From positions 90,901 through 154,900 of the forward strand of contig JAUTXP010000001.1 of NCBI GenBank assembly GCA_030837965.1: DNA of 64,000 nucleotides, read 5' to 3'. The notes under the pieces are model-generated. The model was not told the origin of the DNA. It saw only the letters and a list, made by a program, of their open reading frames with translations, and ran no database searches. The position numbers were made by a program, and so were the translations under genes. Positions 8,970 through 17,700 of the stretch are shown in pieces. How positions within the stretch are numbered: position 1 is the first letter of the stretch; each line of letters starts with the position of its first letter. Source of the DNA: Acidimicrobiaceae bacterium. Its GTDB lineage: Bacteria > Actinomycetota > Acidimicrobiia > Acidimicrobiales > JAUTXP01.

Positions 8970-9942
8970 AGAGGGGGCGCCGGAGTTCGCCCCCGACTCG
9001 CAGATCGGCCCCTGCTCAGTAGATCTGAGACTTTCGTTGGTCTATTGGACGTCGAGGCGCTCGCGTCGTCGTCGACCGGTTGTCGACCTTGAGCAGTCAC
9101 GTTTGATGGATCTGTTGCCTCACCGTGGCTGGGATCGACGCCGTGTGAAGTTCGGCGAGAAACTGACGCTCAAGCCGGGAGAGATGATCTTGGGCCGGAT
9201 CTCGGAGAGCTTCTCGCTGCCCGCCGATTGCGCTGGAGCGATCGAGGGCCGCAGCAGCTATGCGCGTCTCGGTCTGTCAGTTCATGCTTCCGGTGGGTTC
9301 ATCAACCCCGGGTGGCGTGGACACATGCCTCTTACGCTGGTCAATCACAGTGCGAACACAATTCGGATTCCTGTGGGCACGCCGCTGTGCCAACTGATGA
9401 TCATCGGCCTCAGCGGGCCGGCTGAGGCGGACTACGCCGCAAGAACGGACAGGAAGTATCCCAACGACACCGGCGGCCCGTCGTACTGGTGGCGCGACAA
9501 GCTCTTTAGGGAGATTCGAGAAGCAGTTGCGAAAACCAACCTTCCTGCCAACGTGTTCGACGAGCTTGATGAGTTGGTGGGCAACTGGGATGACGAGCAG
9601 ATCCTCGAGAGGCTTGAACGCTTTATTTCCGAGGCTAGCCACGGCACCTTCGGCAACGCCGACGAGTTGCTTGATGGCTTCTCGAAGGCGGAGGACCGCC
9701 ACGAGGCGCGGGGAAAGCGGAAGGACTTTGCGACTCAGTGGTCTTGGGCGGTGTTCACTACGATCGCAGTCGCGGTGGCCTTCATTTCGTTTCCTGGATG
9801 GATCAAGGTTGTGCTTGGCCTGGTCGCGATTCTATCTGTTGTACTGGCGGTCGCGTCCGTCGGCCAGCCGCAATCGGATTTCCTGACGACAGCCAAATTG
9901 GCGGGGCTTCGGTCCCGTCGCGATTCGCCCCGCCCTCCCTAG
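8911..9942 (+). CDS. dCTP-deaminase-like protein with two C-terminal membrane helices, catalytic acids lost
   Basis: 343 aa. Residues 1-195 match the dCTP deaminase/dUTPase trimer fold: QIGPCSVDLRLS (31-42), the substrate-binding EGRSSYARLGLSVH (112-125) and a late KYPNDTGG motif (182-189). In active enzymes (E. coli Dcd Asp128 and Glu138) an Asp and a Glu lie ten residues apart in IDPGW...LEF; here these are Asn132 and Thr142. Nucleotide binding may persist, but deamination is unlikely. Residues 200-275 form a charged helical linker. Two hydrophobic helices (about 277-297 and 299-317) make a membrane hairpin, which ordinary Dcd lacks. ATG 8911 is just behind GAGGAG and overlaps the WYL gene by 59 nt. 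The likely role is a membrane-tethered nucleotide sensor or effector (inference). Confidence 0.7.
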   Translation: MYLTDREIRERLPAFNFTAEEGAPEFAPDSQIGPCSVDLRLSLVYWTSRRSRRRRPVVDLEQSRLMDLLPHRGWDRRRVKFGEKLTLKPGEMILGRISESFSLPADCAGAIEGRSSYARLGLSVHASGGFINPGWRGHMPLTLVNHSANTIRIPVGTPLCQLMIIGLSGPAEADYAARTDRKYPNDTGGPSYWWRDKLFREIREAVAKTNLPANVFDELDELVGNWDDEQILERLERFISEASHGTFGNADELLDGFSKAEDRHEARGKRKDFATQWSWAVFTTIAVAVAFISFPGWIKVVLGLVAILSVVLAVASVGQPQSDFLTTAKLAGLRSRRDSPRPP

Positions 9943-9949
9943 GGTCAGG

Positions 9950-11005
9950 ACACTCGGATGCGCGGACATCTTCGAGGAGTTCGAACGCCAAGCCGCTGCT
10001 CTCGCCCTCGGACTCGGCCTGTGTGACCCGGACGGTGCCGGTTCGCTGCCCCACCCGAGCCCCGAACGCACCCTCTGCGGCGACGGCAAGGTGGTGACCC
10101 CGCTCTACAAGGCCAAGCCCGGCCAGCGGAAGGTCAACAAAGCCACGGGCGAGGTCAGGACGCTTCGCGCCGACCCCGACGCCAAGCCTCATGTGACGGG
10201 CGGCGGCGAACCGGCCTACGGCAACAAGTTCGTGATGCTCGGCGTCCGCAGTCCCGACGCCACGGAAGGGTCGTTCTGGGCGTCGACCATGTGGCGGCAA
10301 CGGGCGGGGAGGCCGGGGTGGCGCTCGACATGTTTCGGCGTGTCGTCCCTCGGCTGCCGGGAACCCAGGCGGTGCTCTATGGCGGCGCCCTTCGCGGCAC
10401 GCATCTCCAGACACTGCTGCACGATGTCGGCGTCCTCCCAGTGGTCCCAGTCCACGCGGCGTCGGGCGGCCGCCGCACGGGCAAGCCGAGGGTGGAGCGG
10501 GCTGTCCGGATCGGCCAGGTGAATGGCCGTCAGCTCTGTGCCCAGGCGGGCGCGCCGTGCCTCGGGGAGCCCAATGAGGACGGCGACATCGTGCTCACCC
10601 CGCTGGTCCGTCGACAGATCGTCCGCAGGCCCAACGCCGATGGCACCTGGCGCTGGTACGGGAGTACGACCTGCCGCCCACATCAGGCGGCGGCTCGATC
10701 AGGCTCCCGCTGGACAGGACGGCCGACGACGACAGGACCGGGTTCAACCGGACCGGGGACCGACCCCAGAGGCGCAGGCGCACGTGCGCCCCATCCCGCC
10801 CCGCGACCCCGACTACCGCCGCCTCTACCCCCGTCGCGCCGACTCGGAGTCGCTCAACCGGGGCCTGGACGACTCGCACTACCTCGCCCGTGCCCACTCG
10901 GTCGGGCAGGCCCGCCAGCGGCTCGACCTGCTGGGCTTCGCCGTCATGGTCAACGCCCTCGCTCGGAGCCGACCAGCGCAGCGTCTCGGCGCCAAGGCGG
11001 CCTGA
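9950..11005 (+). pseudogene. Frameshifted transposase-like gene
   Basis: Three reading frames in turn carry parts of one protein. Frame one (about 9965-10275) has IFEEFERQAAALALGLGL, CGDGKVVTPLYKAKPGQRKV and GGGEPAYGNKFVMLGVRS. Frame two (about 10285-10660) has GEAGVALDMFRRVVPRLPG and ALRGTHLQTLLHDVGVLPVV. The end, in another frame (about 10780-11005), has DYRRLYPRRADSESLNRGL and AHSVGQARQRLDLLGFAVMV. This order resembles actinobacterial transposase-type proteins. At least two frameshifts are needed, and the N-terminus is missing. It sits right behind the dCTP-deaminase-like gene and before tRNA-Ala, consistent with decayed mobile DNA. Boundaries are approximate. Confidence 0.6.
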
Positions 11006-11165
11006 CCGAGCGCACGACGCCCCTTCGGCGCGCCTGAAAGCAGCCGCAGGCGGGACGAATCACGCCGAGAGCGGCCGCAACCCCGGAAGACGGGGCACCG
11101 CAGCCACGTACAATCGTCATCCGGGTGCAGGGCCGGGGTTTTCTGCCACGTTTTCTGCATCCCCC

Positions 11166-11239
11166 GGGGACGTAGCTCAGTTGGCTAGAGCACCTGCTTT
11201 GCAAGCAGGGGGTCGTGGGTTCGAGTCCCATCGTCTCCA
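11166..11239 (+). tRNA. tRNA-Ala (TGC)
   Basis: 74-nt cloverleaf. Acceptor GGGGACG pairs with CGTCTCC (one G-T pair), the anticodon loop is TTTGCAA (anticodon TGC) and the T-loop is TTCGAGT. Discriminator A; CCA not encoded exactly. In related genomes it follows tRNA-Ile closely; here 4.8 kb lie between. Confidence 0.97.
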
Positions 11240-11346
11240 CCGTTGCCTCTCGGGCAGGCGGGCTCGCGCCGAACAGGCCCGCCACGCTGTCGCGCGGCGG
11301 GCCTGACTTCGGTACTGCCCGAATTCGATGACGTGCGCTTCGGTTG

Positions 11347-11862
11347 TCAGACCAGTGACGTCGTGACCGTGCCGACGTAGTCGCCGGCGAGCGCGCCGGC
11401 GGCCATGCTGACGTTCAGGGTCGGGTTCCATGAGGCGGTGTTACTGCCCGAAACTTCGGTTGCCGTTGCGACGGCGACCGCGGTTGTCGTCAGGGACGCG
11501 GCGGTTGCGGCTGCGACTGTGTTGGTGCCGGTCTCGGTGACGGTGCCGTTGGTGTAGGTGACGCCGTCGGAGACGGACAGGCCCGTGCCGGTGAAGGTCG
11601 TGGATGCCGCGGAGGCGACCCATCCGGCGGTACCACCGCGGGAGTCGGTGACCGCGACTGCGCCGAGGGTTCCGGTGATCACGTTGGCAGCGACACCCGC
11701 GGCCTCGTCGGTGAGAGCTGCCGTAGCCCCGACGCTGAGGGTGAGGTCGCCTCCGGTGAGGCTGAATGTCGCGGCGGTGTCGTCGGCTGCTGCCGGGAGC
11801 GCAGCACCCACCACGACGGTGCCGGCGATGGCGAGGAGGAGGAAGGGCTTGCGAAGCTGCAT
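11347..11862 (-). CDS. Secreted WxL-like surface protein A
   Basis: 171-aa secreted protein. The signal peptide is residues 1-26 (MQLRKPFLLLAIAGTVVVGAALPAAAD). The mature part is Thr/Ala/Val-rich beta structure with GGDLTLSV near the start, GWVAS in the middle and an end of the form AGDYVGTVTTSLV. This arrangement resembles WxL-domain surface proteins, whose second motif ends in a similar AGTYTGTLTxxL, though the Trp-x-Leu itself is not clear. AAAGGA lies before ATG 11862. It is divergent from a paralogue at 12046 with the same layout; the two share a 183-nt promoter region. It probably binds the cell surface with the DUF916 protein downstream. Confidence 0.6.
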   Translation of the reverse strand: MQLRKPFLLLAIAGTVVVGAALPAAADDTAATFSLTGGDLTLSVGATAALTDEAAGVAANVITGTLGAVAVTDSRGGTAGWVASAASTTFTGTGLSVSDGVTYTNGTVTETGTNTVAAATAASLTTTAVAVATATEVSGSNTASWNPTLNVSMAAGALAGDYVGTVTTSLV

Positions 11863-11941
11863 GGTGATCCTTTGATTCGCGGGCGCCGGTCGACTCCCGT
11901 GTCTGATCCCACTCTCGGTGAGGCTCTGGCGGGGCTGTAGT

Positions 11942-11961
11942 TGCGTTGAGTGTGCGTTGAG
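11942..11961. promoter_or_regulatory. 11-bp phased direct repeats in the divergent promoter region
   Basis: TGCGTTGAG occurs at 11942-11950 and again at 11953-11961, an 11-bp period. PhoB/OmpR-type regulators bind such head-to-tail half-sites one helical turn apart. A PhoB-type regulator gene lies at 13804. The site is between the two divergent WxL-like genes. Confidence 0.4.
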
Positions 11962-12045
11962 CACAGGTGATGGCGCCCCTCGTCGATCAACGAATGAGAG
12001 GTCACCACGTCGGTGGCTCGATCCAATCGTCAGGACGTGTCTCCC

Positions 12046-12579
12046 ATGCGAAAGCTCCCGGTCCAACTCCTCGCTGTCGGCGTGTTCGCACTCGCGTTCA
12101 GTTCGGTGGTCGCCCCAGCGTCTGCGGACCAGCCGACCTCGGCAACCGTCACCGTCACCGGGGGGGCGTTGACCATTACGGTGCCGCCGGACGCCGGGAG
12201 CCTCGGTACCCGACCGAACTCGGTGCAAGGCGGGACGATCAGCGGCCCCCTCGGCCAGGTGCAGGTGAACGACGCCCGCAGCGCCGCCGCCGGCTCGGGC
12301 TGGGTGGCCAGTGTCATTGCCACCGCTTTCACGCCCCCTTCGGGGCCCGCCATCGCCGCGAGCGCCGTCAGCTACGACGCTGGCGTGATCGTGAAGGTCG
12401 GCACTGCCACCTACACCGCGAACAATCCCCCGAACCTGACCGGCGTCGTCCCTGCGGTCACGGCAACAGGCATCACGGGCGACAACTCGGCGACGTGGAC
12501 CCCCACCATCAGCGTGGTCGTTCCCGGCGGAACGGCAGCGAACGTCTACTCCGCGACGATCACCCACTCCCTTGTCTAG
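12046..12579 (+). CDS. Secreted WxL-like surface protein B
   Basis: 177-aa paralogue of the divergent gene at 11347. The signal peptide is about residues 1-27 (MRKLPVQLLAVGVFALAFSS through ASA). The mature region has ATVTVTGGALTITVPPDAGS, a central GWVASVIAT and an end VYSATITHSLV parallel to the TVTTSLV end of its paralogue. ATG 12046 was taken because it starts a classical signal peptide and has AGGA 10 nt upstream; a GTG at 12013 would add 11 non-signal residues. The stop codon overlaps the TTG of the DUF916 gene, so these two are almost certainly translated together. Confidence 0.6.
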   Translation: MRKLPVQLLAVGVFALAFSSVVAPASADQPTSATVTVTGGALTITVPPDAGSLGTRPNSVQGGTISGPLGQVQVNDARSAAAGSGWVASVIATAFTPPSGPAIAASAVSYDAGVIVKVGTATYTANNPPNLTGVVPAVTATGITGDNSATWTPTISVVVPGGTAANVYSATITHSLV

Positions 12580-13642
12580 GCGCGAAACCCTCGAGCGCTG
12601 GAAACCTCGCGTCGTCCGCGTCGCCGTCAGCGCGGTGATCCTCGCTGCCGCGGTGTCGGTCGCGGCACCCAGCAACGCTGGCGCCCAGGAACAGCCCGGC
12701 GGCATTGGTCTGCGACTGGTCGAGGCTCCCGTCGCCGCCAAAGACGATCCCCGTGCGCGCATCTACATCGTCGACCACCTCGCGCCGGGGGCGGTCATCG
12801 AACGCCGAGTCGAGGTCTCGAACTCCACAACGACCACCCACCACGTCTCGCTCTACGCAGGGGCGGCAACCATCCATGACGGCACCTTTGTCGGCGCTGC
12901 AGGCAGAACGTCCAACGAACTCTCGGGGTGGGCACGGGTCACACCCGGCGAGATCGAGATCGCCGCTGGCGAGAAGCTGATCGCCACGATCGCGATCGCC
13001 GTCCCGCACGATGCGGCTCCTGGCGAGCAGTACGGCGTCGTCTGGGCCGAGGCTCGATCGGGTGCTGCCGACGGTGGTGGCGTCGTCCAGGTGAGTCGCG
13101 TTGGTATACGTCTCTACGTGTCAGTGGGGCCTGGCGGACCGCCCGCCCCCGACTTCACGGTCGAGTCCCTGACCGCGGCCAGATCATCCGCGGGCGAGCC
13201 CATGGTCAAAGCAACCGTGCGCAACACCGGCGGTCGAGCCCTTGACCTCAACGGAAACCTGTTGCTCTCCGATGGGCCTGGCGGACTCAGCGCCGGACCC
13301 TTCCCCGCCGATCTCGGACGGACTCTGGCCGTCGGCGACACCCAGACCATCGCTATCACCCTGGACAATCGCCTCCCGGCTGGGCCGTGGCACGCCAGGG
13401 TTTCGCTCGAGAGTGGGCTGACGGAACGTCACGGCGAAGCAAGCATCACCTTCCCGCCGTCGGGCACGGCCGCCGCCGTCGCAGTCCAGGGGCCGGGCTC
13501 CGCGCCGCGGTGGCCGGTGCCCGCGGCCCTTGGGTTCACCCTGGCGCTCGGCCTTGTCGGCCTACGGCACTTCCGGCGAGCCCGGGCCCGCTCCTTCGCC
13601 CGTGGCCGGCGCCCGGTTGCTCCGGTGGCCTCCCACGTCTGA
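12572..13642 (+). CDS. DUF916-type WxL-interacting membrane protein
   Basis: 356-aa exported protein anchored by a C-terminal helix. The signal peptide is about residues 1-39. Residues about 43-165 resemble DUF916 (GIGLRLVEAPVAAKDDPRAR, HLAPGAVIERRVEVSNST and a PGEQYGVVWAEA segment); residues 170-300 form a second beta-sandwich. A transmembrane stretch near 312-332 (VPAALGFTLALGLVGL) is followed by an Arg-rich cytoplasmic tail. In Firmicutes such proteins bridge WxL proteins and the wall. The start is TTG 12572, overlapping the preceding TAG; coupling fits, but the rare start lowers certainty. Its partner genes are the two WxL-like proteins upstream. Confidence 0.65.
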   Translation: MSRRETLERWKPRVVRVAVSAVILAAAVSVAAPSNAGAQEQPGGIGLRLVEAPVAAKDDPRARIYIVDHLAPGAVIERRVEVSNSTTTTHHVSLYAGAATIHDGTFVGAAGRTSNELSGWARVTPGEIEIAAGEKLIATIAIAVPHDAAPGEQYGVVWAEARSGAADGGGVVQVSRVGIRLYVSVGPGGPPAPDFTVESLTAARSSAGEPMVKATVRNTGGRALDLNGNLLLSDGPGGLSAGPFPADLGRTLAVGDTQTIAITLDNRLPAGPWHARVSLESGLTERHGEASITFPPSGTAAAVAVQGPGSAPRWPVPAALGFTLALGLVGLRHFRRARARSFARGRRPVAPVASHV

Positions 13643-13803
13643 CCAACCAATCCGCTCCAGAGCGCTGTCGCGAGGACAAAGCGATGGTGTCGATGTCCGG
13701 CTGATGCACGGCCGCGGCACACTGGAGTGACCATGGCCTTCACGGGAGCGACGGTGAGCGACGGACCCTCTGGTCCGCTGTCGCTGTCGCTGCGGAGCGT
13801 TCG

Positions 13804-14535
13804 TTGACCAGCCAGTCGCTACGCCCAGCACCGCGTGTGCTCGTCGTCGAGGACGCGGAGCCTGTGCGCGGACTGATCGTTCGTGCCCTTGTCGGCGATG
13901 GGTGCCGCGTCACCGAGGCGTCGACCGCGGCCGAGGCACGGGCGGTTCTCTCGGAGAGTAAGCCACAGGTCGTCGTGCTCGATCTGGGACTTCCCGACGA
14001 GAGCGGCCTCGACCTGCTGGGCGAAGTCATCACCGGTGGTGTGCCAGTCGTCGTCCTCACCAGTCGCGGCGAGGAGCGTGATCGCGTTCTCGGCCTCGAG
14101 CTCGGCGCTGACGAGTACATGGTCAAGCCGTTCCTTCCCAGAGAGCTCGCCATTCGGGTGCGGCGGGCGGCGACCCGAGCAGGCCTGACCCCGACGCCCG
14201 AACTCGGCGGCGGCGGGTTGGTCATCGATCGAGGAACCCGAGAGGTCAGCATGGACGGAAGTACCGTGGCCGTGACCGACCGTGAGTTCGACCTTCTTGT
14301 GCACATGGCCTCGTCGCCCCGTCGGGTCTTCTCACGCGACGATCTCCTACGAGACGTGTGGCGATCGTCGCCCGATTGGCAATCCGCGGCCACCGTCACG
14401 GAACACGTCCACCGATTGCGCGCCAAGTTGGAACGCGACCCGGTTCACCCGACTTTGATCGTGACGGTGGGACGAGCTGGCTACCGCTTCGAGCCCCGCC
14501 GACCGGCAGGGGAACCCTCTCAGCCGCTGACGTAG
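13804..14535 (+). CDS. OmpR/PhoB-family response regulator
   Basis: 243-aa two-component regulator. The receiver domain spans residues 10-125, with acidic pocket Glu16/Asp17, phosphoacceptor Asp60 in VVVLDLGLPD, Thr86 and Lys108 in YMVKPF. The C-terminal winged-helix DNA-binding domain (about 140-232) ends with VTEHVHRLRAKL and TVGRAGYRFEP, classical for PhoB/OmpR. TTG 13804 is preceded by GGAG (13794-13797). No ordinary kinase gene follows directly, but the large hybrid kinase begins 171 nt downstream and may be its partner. The 11-bp repeats at 11942 are candidate binding sites for it (inference). Confidence 0.88.
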   Translation: MTSQSLRPAPRVLVVEDAEPVRGLIVRALVGDGCRVTEASTAAEARAVLSESKPQVVVLDLGLPDESGLDLLGEVITGGVPVVVLTSRGEERDRVLGLELGADEYMVKPFLPRELAIRVRRAATRAGLTPTPELGGGGLVIDRGTREVSMDGSTVAVTDREFDLLVHMASSPRRVFSRDDLLRDVWRSSPDWQSAATVTEHVHRLRAKLERDPVHPTLIVTVGRAGYRFEPRRPAGEPSQPLT

Positions 14536-14706
14536 GGTCGGCACGAGAGTCGTGGGTCGGCTCGGATATCGGTCGCACACCCCCTGAGCGTGCGATGACG
14601 GTACCCTGGGAGCAGACGTTCATGTGAGCGCCTCACGCTCGGTCGCCCCTGGCGCGGTTCATTGGACCCCCGCCAGCCCCGAGAGTCCCAAAGCGAGGAC
14701 TCTCCG

Positions 14707-17700
14707 ATGGAAGCTCTAGGCACACCGCACTCCGACCGGGCGATCGGCGTCGGGGCCTTCGACGGACCCGAGCACGAGTCGGGCGTCACGGCCCGTCTCG
14801 GGCATCTCGGCGGTTGGTCGTGGGACATGACCACTGGCGTTGTCACGTGGTCGGAGGAGCTTTACCACCTCTTCGGAGTCGCAGACGCCGCTTTCGTTCC
14901 CACTTTTGAAGGCTTCCTCGAGCTCATCCACGTTGGTGAGCGCGAGACGGTGGAACGGATCGTGCAGGCATCGGCCGCCTCCGGCGCACCGTTCAGCTTC
15001 GATCACCGCTTGGTCTCCGACGAGACGCGATGGCTGCGCGGCTCCGGCGAGGTGGAGGTTGACTCCAACGGCCTCGCGGTGCGGATGCACGGCGCGGTGC
15101 GGGATGTCACTGAATTGGTGACGACCGAACGTGCCCTCGTTGAACTGGAGCAACGGTTCGTCCAGGACGCGCACGGTGCGCCGAGTCTGATGGGACCGAT
15201 CACCGGTCTCACGAACCACGTGTTCTTCTTCAGCTCGGCCCGACGAGCGCTTGCGCGAGCGGTACGACACGGTTGGACGACCGCGCTTGTCGCCATCGAC
15301 ATCGATGACTTCAGTGGCATCAATGCGACGTTCGGCAGCGAGACCGGTGACGAGGTCCTCGTGGGCTTCGCATCTCGTCTCGTCGAACTCGCGCGCGCCT
15401 CGGACTCGGTGCGACAGAGCGAGACGCCCACGGCCGTCCACCACGACGCCGAGGCCTGGTTCGGAGGCGATCGCTTCCTTGCTGTGTGCGAGAACGTCGC
15501 CAGCCCCGCCAAGGCAACCGCCCTCGCCGAGCGCCTGGCAGGCGCGTTGCAACAGCCGATGTTGTTGAGCAATGGCAGCGAGATCGCGGTCACGGTCGGT
15601 ATCGGTATCGGACTCGCCGGACCCGGCGGGCCCGACGTGGAGGACAGAATCCTCGAGGCCGAAGATGCGCTGGGCCGAGCCAAGCGACGCGGGCGCGCCC
15701 AATTCGAGGTGGCCGCCGAAGGCGAGGGCCCGAGCCGCCGTGCCCGCACGGAAGCCCGTCGATCGCTTCAGCGCGCCCTCGCCGAAGAAGAACTGGTCGT
15801 CTACTACCAGCCCAAGGTGTCTCTCGAATCCGACCGGATCACCGGCGTCGAAGCGCTGGTGCGCTGGCAGCACCCTTCCCGTGGCTTGGTCCCGCCGGAC
15901 GACTTCCTTCCGCTCGCGGAGAGCAGCGGTCTCATCGTGCCCCTCGGACAATGGGTCCTCAACCAAGCCTGCCTCCAGACCGCGAAGTGGCAGCGTGATC
16001 TTCCGCGCCATCCACCACTGGTCGTCTCCGTCAACGTCTCGGGCGGCCAGTTCGCTCCCGCGCTGGTCGAGACCGTCCGGGAGGCACTGTCCGAATCGCG
16101 GATCGACGCCGCACAGCTGTGCTTAGAGGTGACCGAGAGCGTGCTGGTCAGCGACGCCGAGGAGGCGATCACCACGCTTGGCCAGCTCGCCGCTCTCGGC
16201 GTCAAGCTGTCGATCGACGACTTCGGCACCGGCTACTCATCCTTGGCGTATCTGAAGCGCATGCCGCTGCACGAGCTGAAGATCGACAAGTGCTTCGTCG
16301 ACGGGCTCGGCCACGACGCCGATGACACCACGATCGTTGCTGCGACCGTGGCCCTTGCTCACGCCCTCGGACTCTCCGTGATCGCCGAGGGCGTCGAGAC
16401 CCTCGAGCAGTTCGATCGGCTCCGAGCAATCGGCTGCCAGGAAGTACAGGGCTACTTGGTGTCAAAGCCCATGCCCGCCGACGCCATCACCCAACTGCTC
16501 ACCGACGAGCCCGACGATGGGTGGCGCCATGCGGGAGCCGAGGAGCGGCCTGCCGTGCCCTATCGACCGCAGCGGGTCCTCGTCGTCGACGACGCTGACG
16601 ATGCCCGTCAGCTCGCACGATTGTCCCTGACGACCGCTGGCCTCGAGGTACATGAGGCCAGCACTGGTGCCGAGGCCCTCCGCATCGCTCACCTGGTGCG
16701 TCCCGACTGTGTCGTCCTCGACATCGCTATGCCGGACATGTCCGGCATCGAGGTCTGCACCGCAATTCGGTCTGACATCGCACTCGCGGCCTGCAAGATC
16801 GTGATGCTCACGAACGCTGGCGAGGGCGTCGACAAGGTAGAGGCGTTCTCCAGTGGCGCCGACGACTACATCGTCAAGCCGGCCTCGCCGCGGGACTTCG
16901 TAGCGCGGGTGTACGCCGTTCTGCGGGCGAGCCGTGACACGATTCGTGAGCCGCTCGTGGCGTCGTCGACTGAGCCCTCCCCGAACGGTGACGGTGACAG
17001 CGCCGCGGCCGAACGTGAGAGCGCCGCGGTGGAACGTGACAGCGCCGCGGCCGAACGTGACACCGCCGGCGAGGCGCGTGACACAGCGGGGGACGAGCGT
17101 GACAGCGCCGCGGCCGCACGTGACACCGCAGGCGACGAGCGCGACCGGGCGGCTGACCGACGGGACGACGACGCCGAACGATTGGAAGTCTCAGCCCCGC
17201 TTCCCGAAGTTCTCGACAACGTCGTTCCCGCTCGGCAGGAAGCGGCCTCGGATCGCGGGGCAGGAGCCAGCGACCGCGGTGCAGGAGCGAGCGACCGCAC
17301 CCAATCGGAGATGGATCGTGGGACTTCAGCCGAGGATCGCAAGGCGGGAGCGAGTGACCGCGTCGAGGCCAGGTCGGTCGAGGACGTGTTGCGAGGAGAA
17401 AAGGCAGAGGCAGAGCGAGCGACAGAGGCCAAGAGCGAGTTCCTCGCCACCGTGAGCCACGAGATTCGAACGCCGCTCAACGGTGTGATCGGCATGATCG
17501 GCCTCCTCATGGAAACGGGTTTGGAAGGCGCTCAGCGGGACTACGCCGAGATGGCGCGCGATTCAGGTGAAGCGCTGCTGTCGGTAATCAACGACGTCTT
17601 GGACTTCTCCAAGATCGAGGCTGGCAAGATCGATCTCGAGGAGATCGACTTCGACCTGCGGGCGACGGTGGAGACGGCGCTCGATCTCGTAGCACCCTTG

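Noticed and set aside
10291..11037. Single intact gene of 248 codons in the transposase region
   Set aside because: Only its first part shows family sequence; the family continues in other frames, so it is one broken gene.
12013..12045. GTG 12013 as start of WxL-like protein B
   Set aside because: It would place 11 polar residues before a perfect signal peptide; ATG 12046 has a better-placed AGGA.
16999..17373. Repeats in the hybrid kinase considered as a CRISPR array
   Set aside because: Repeats are 21-nt units without spacers, in frame and coding for heptads; no cas genes are present.
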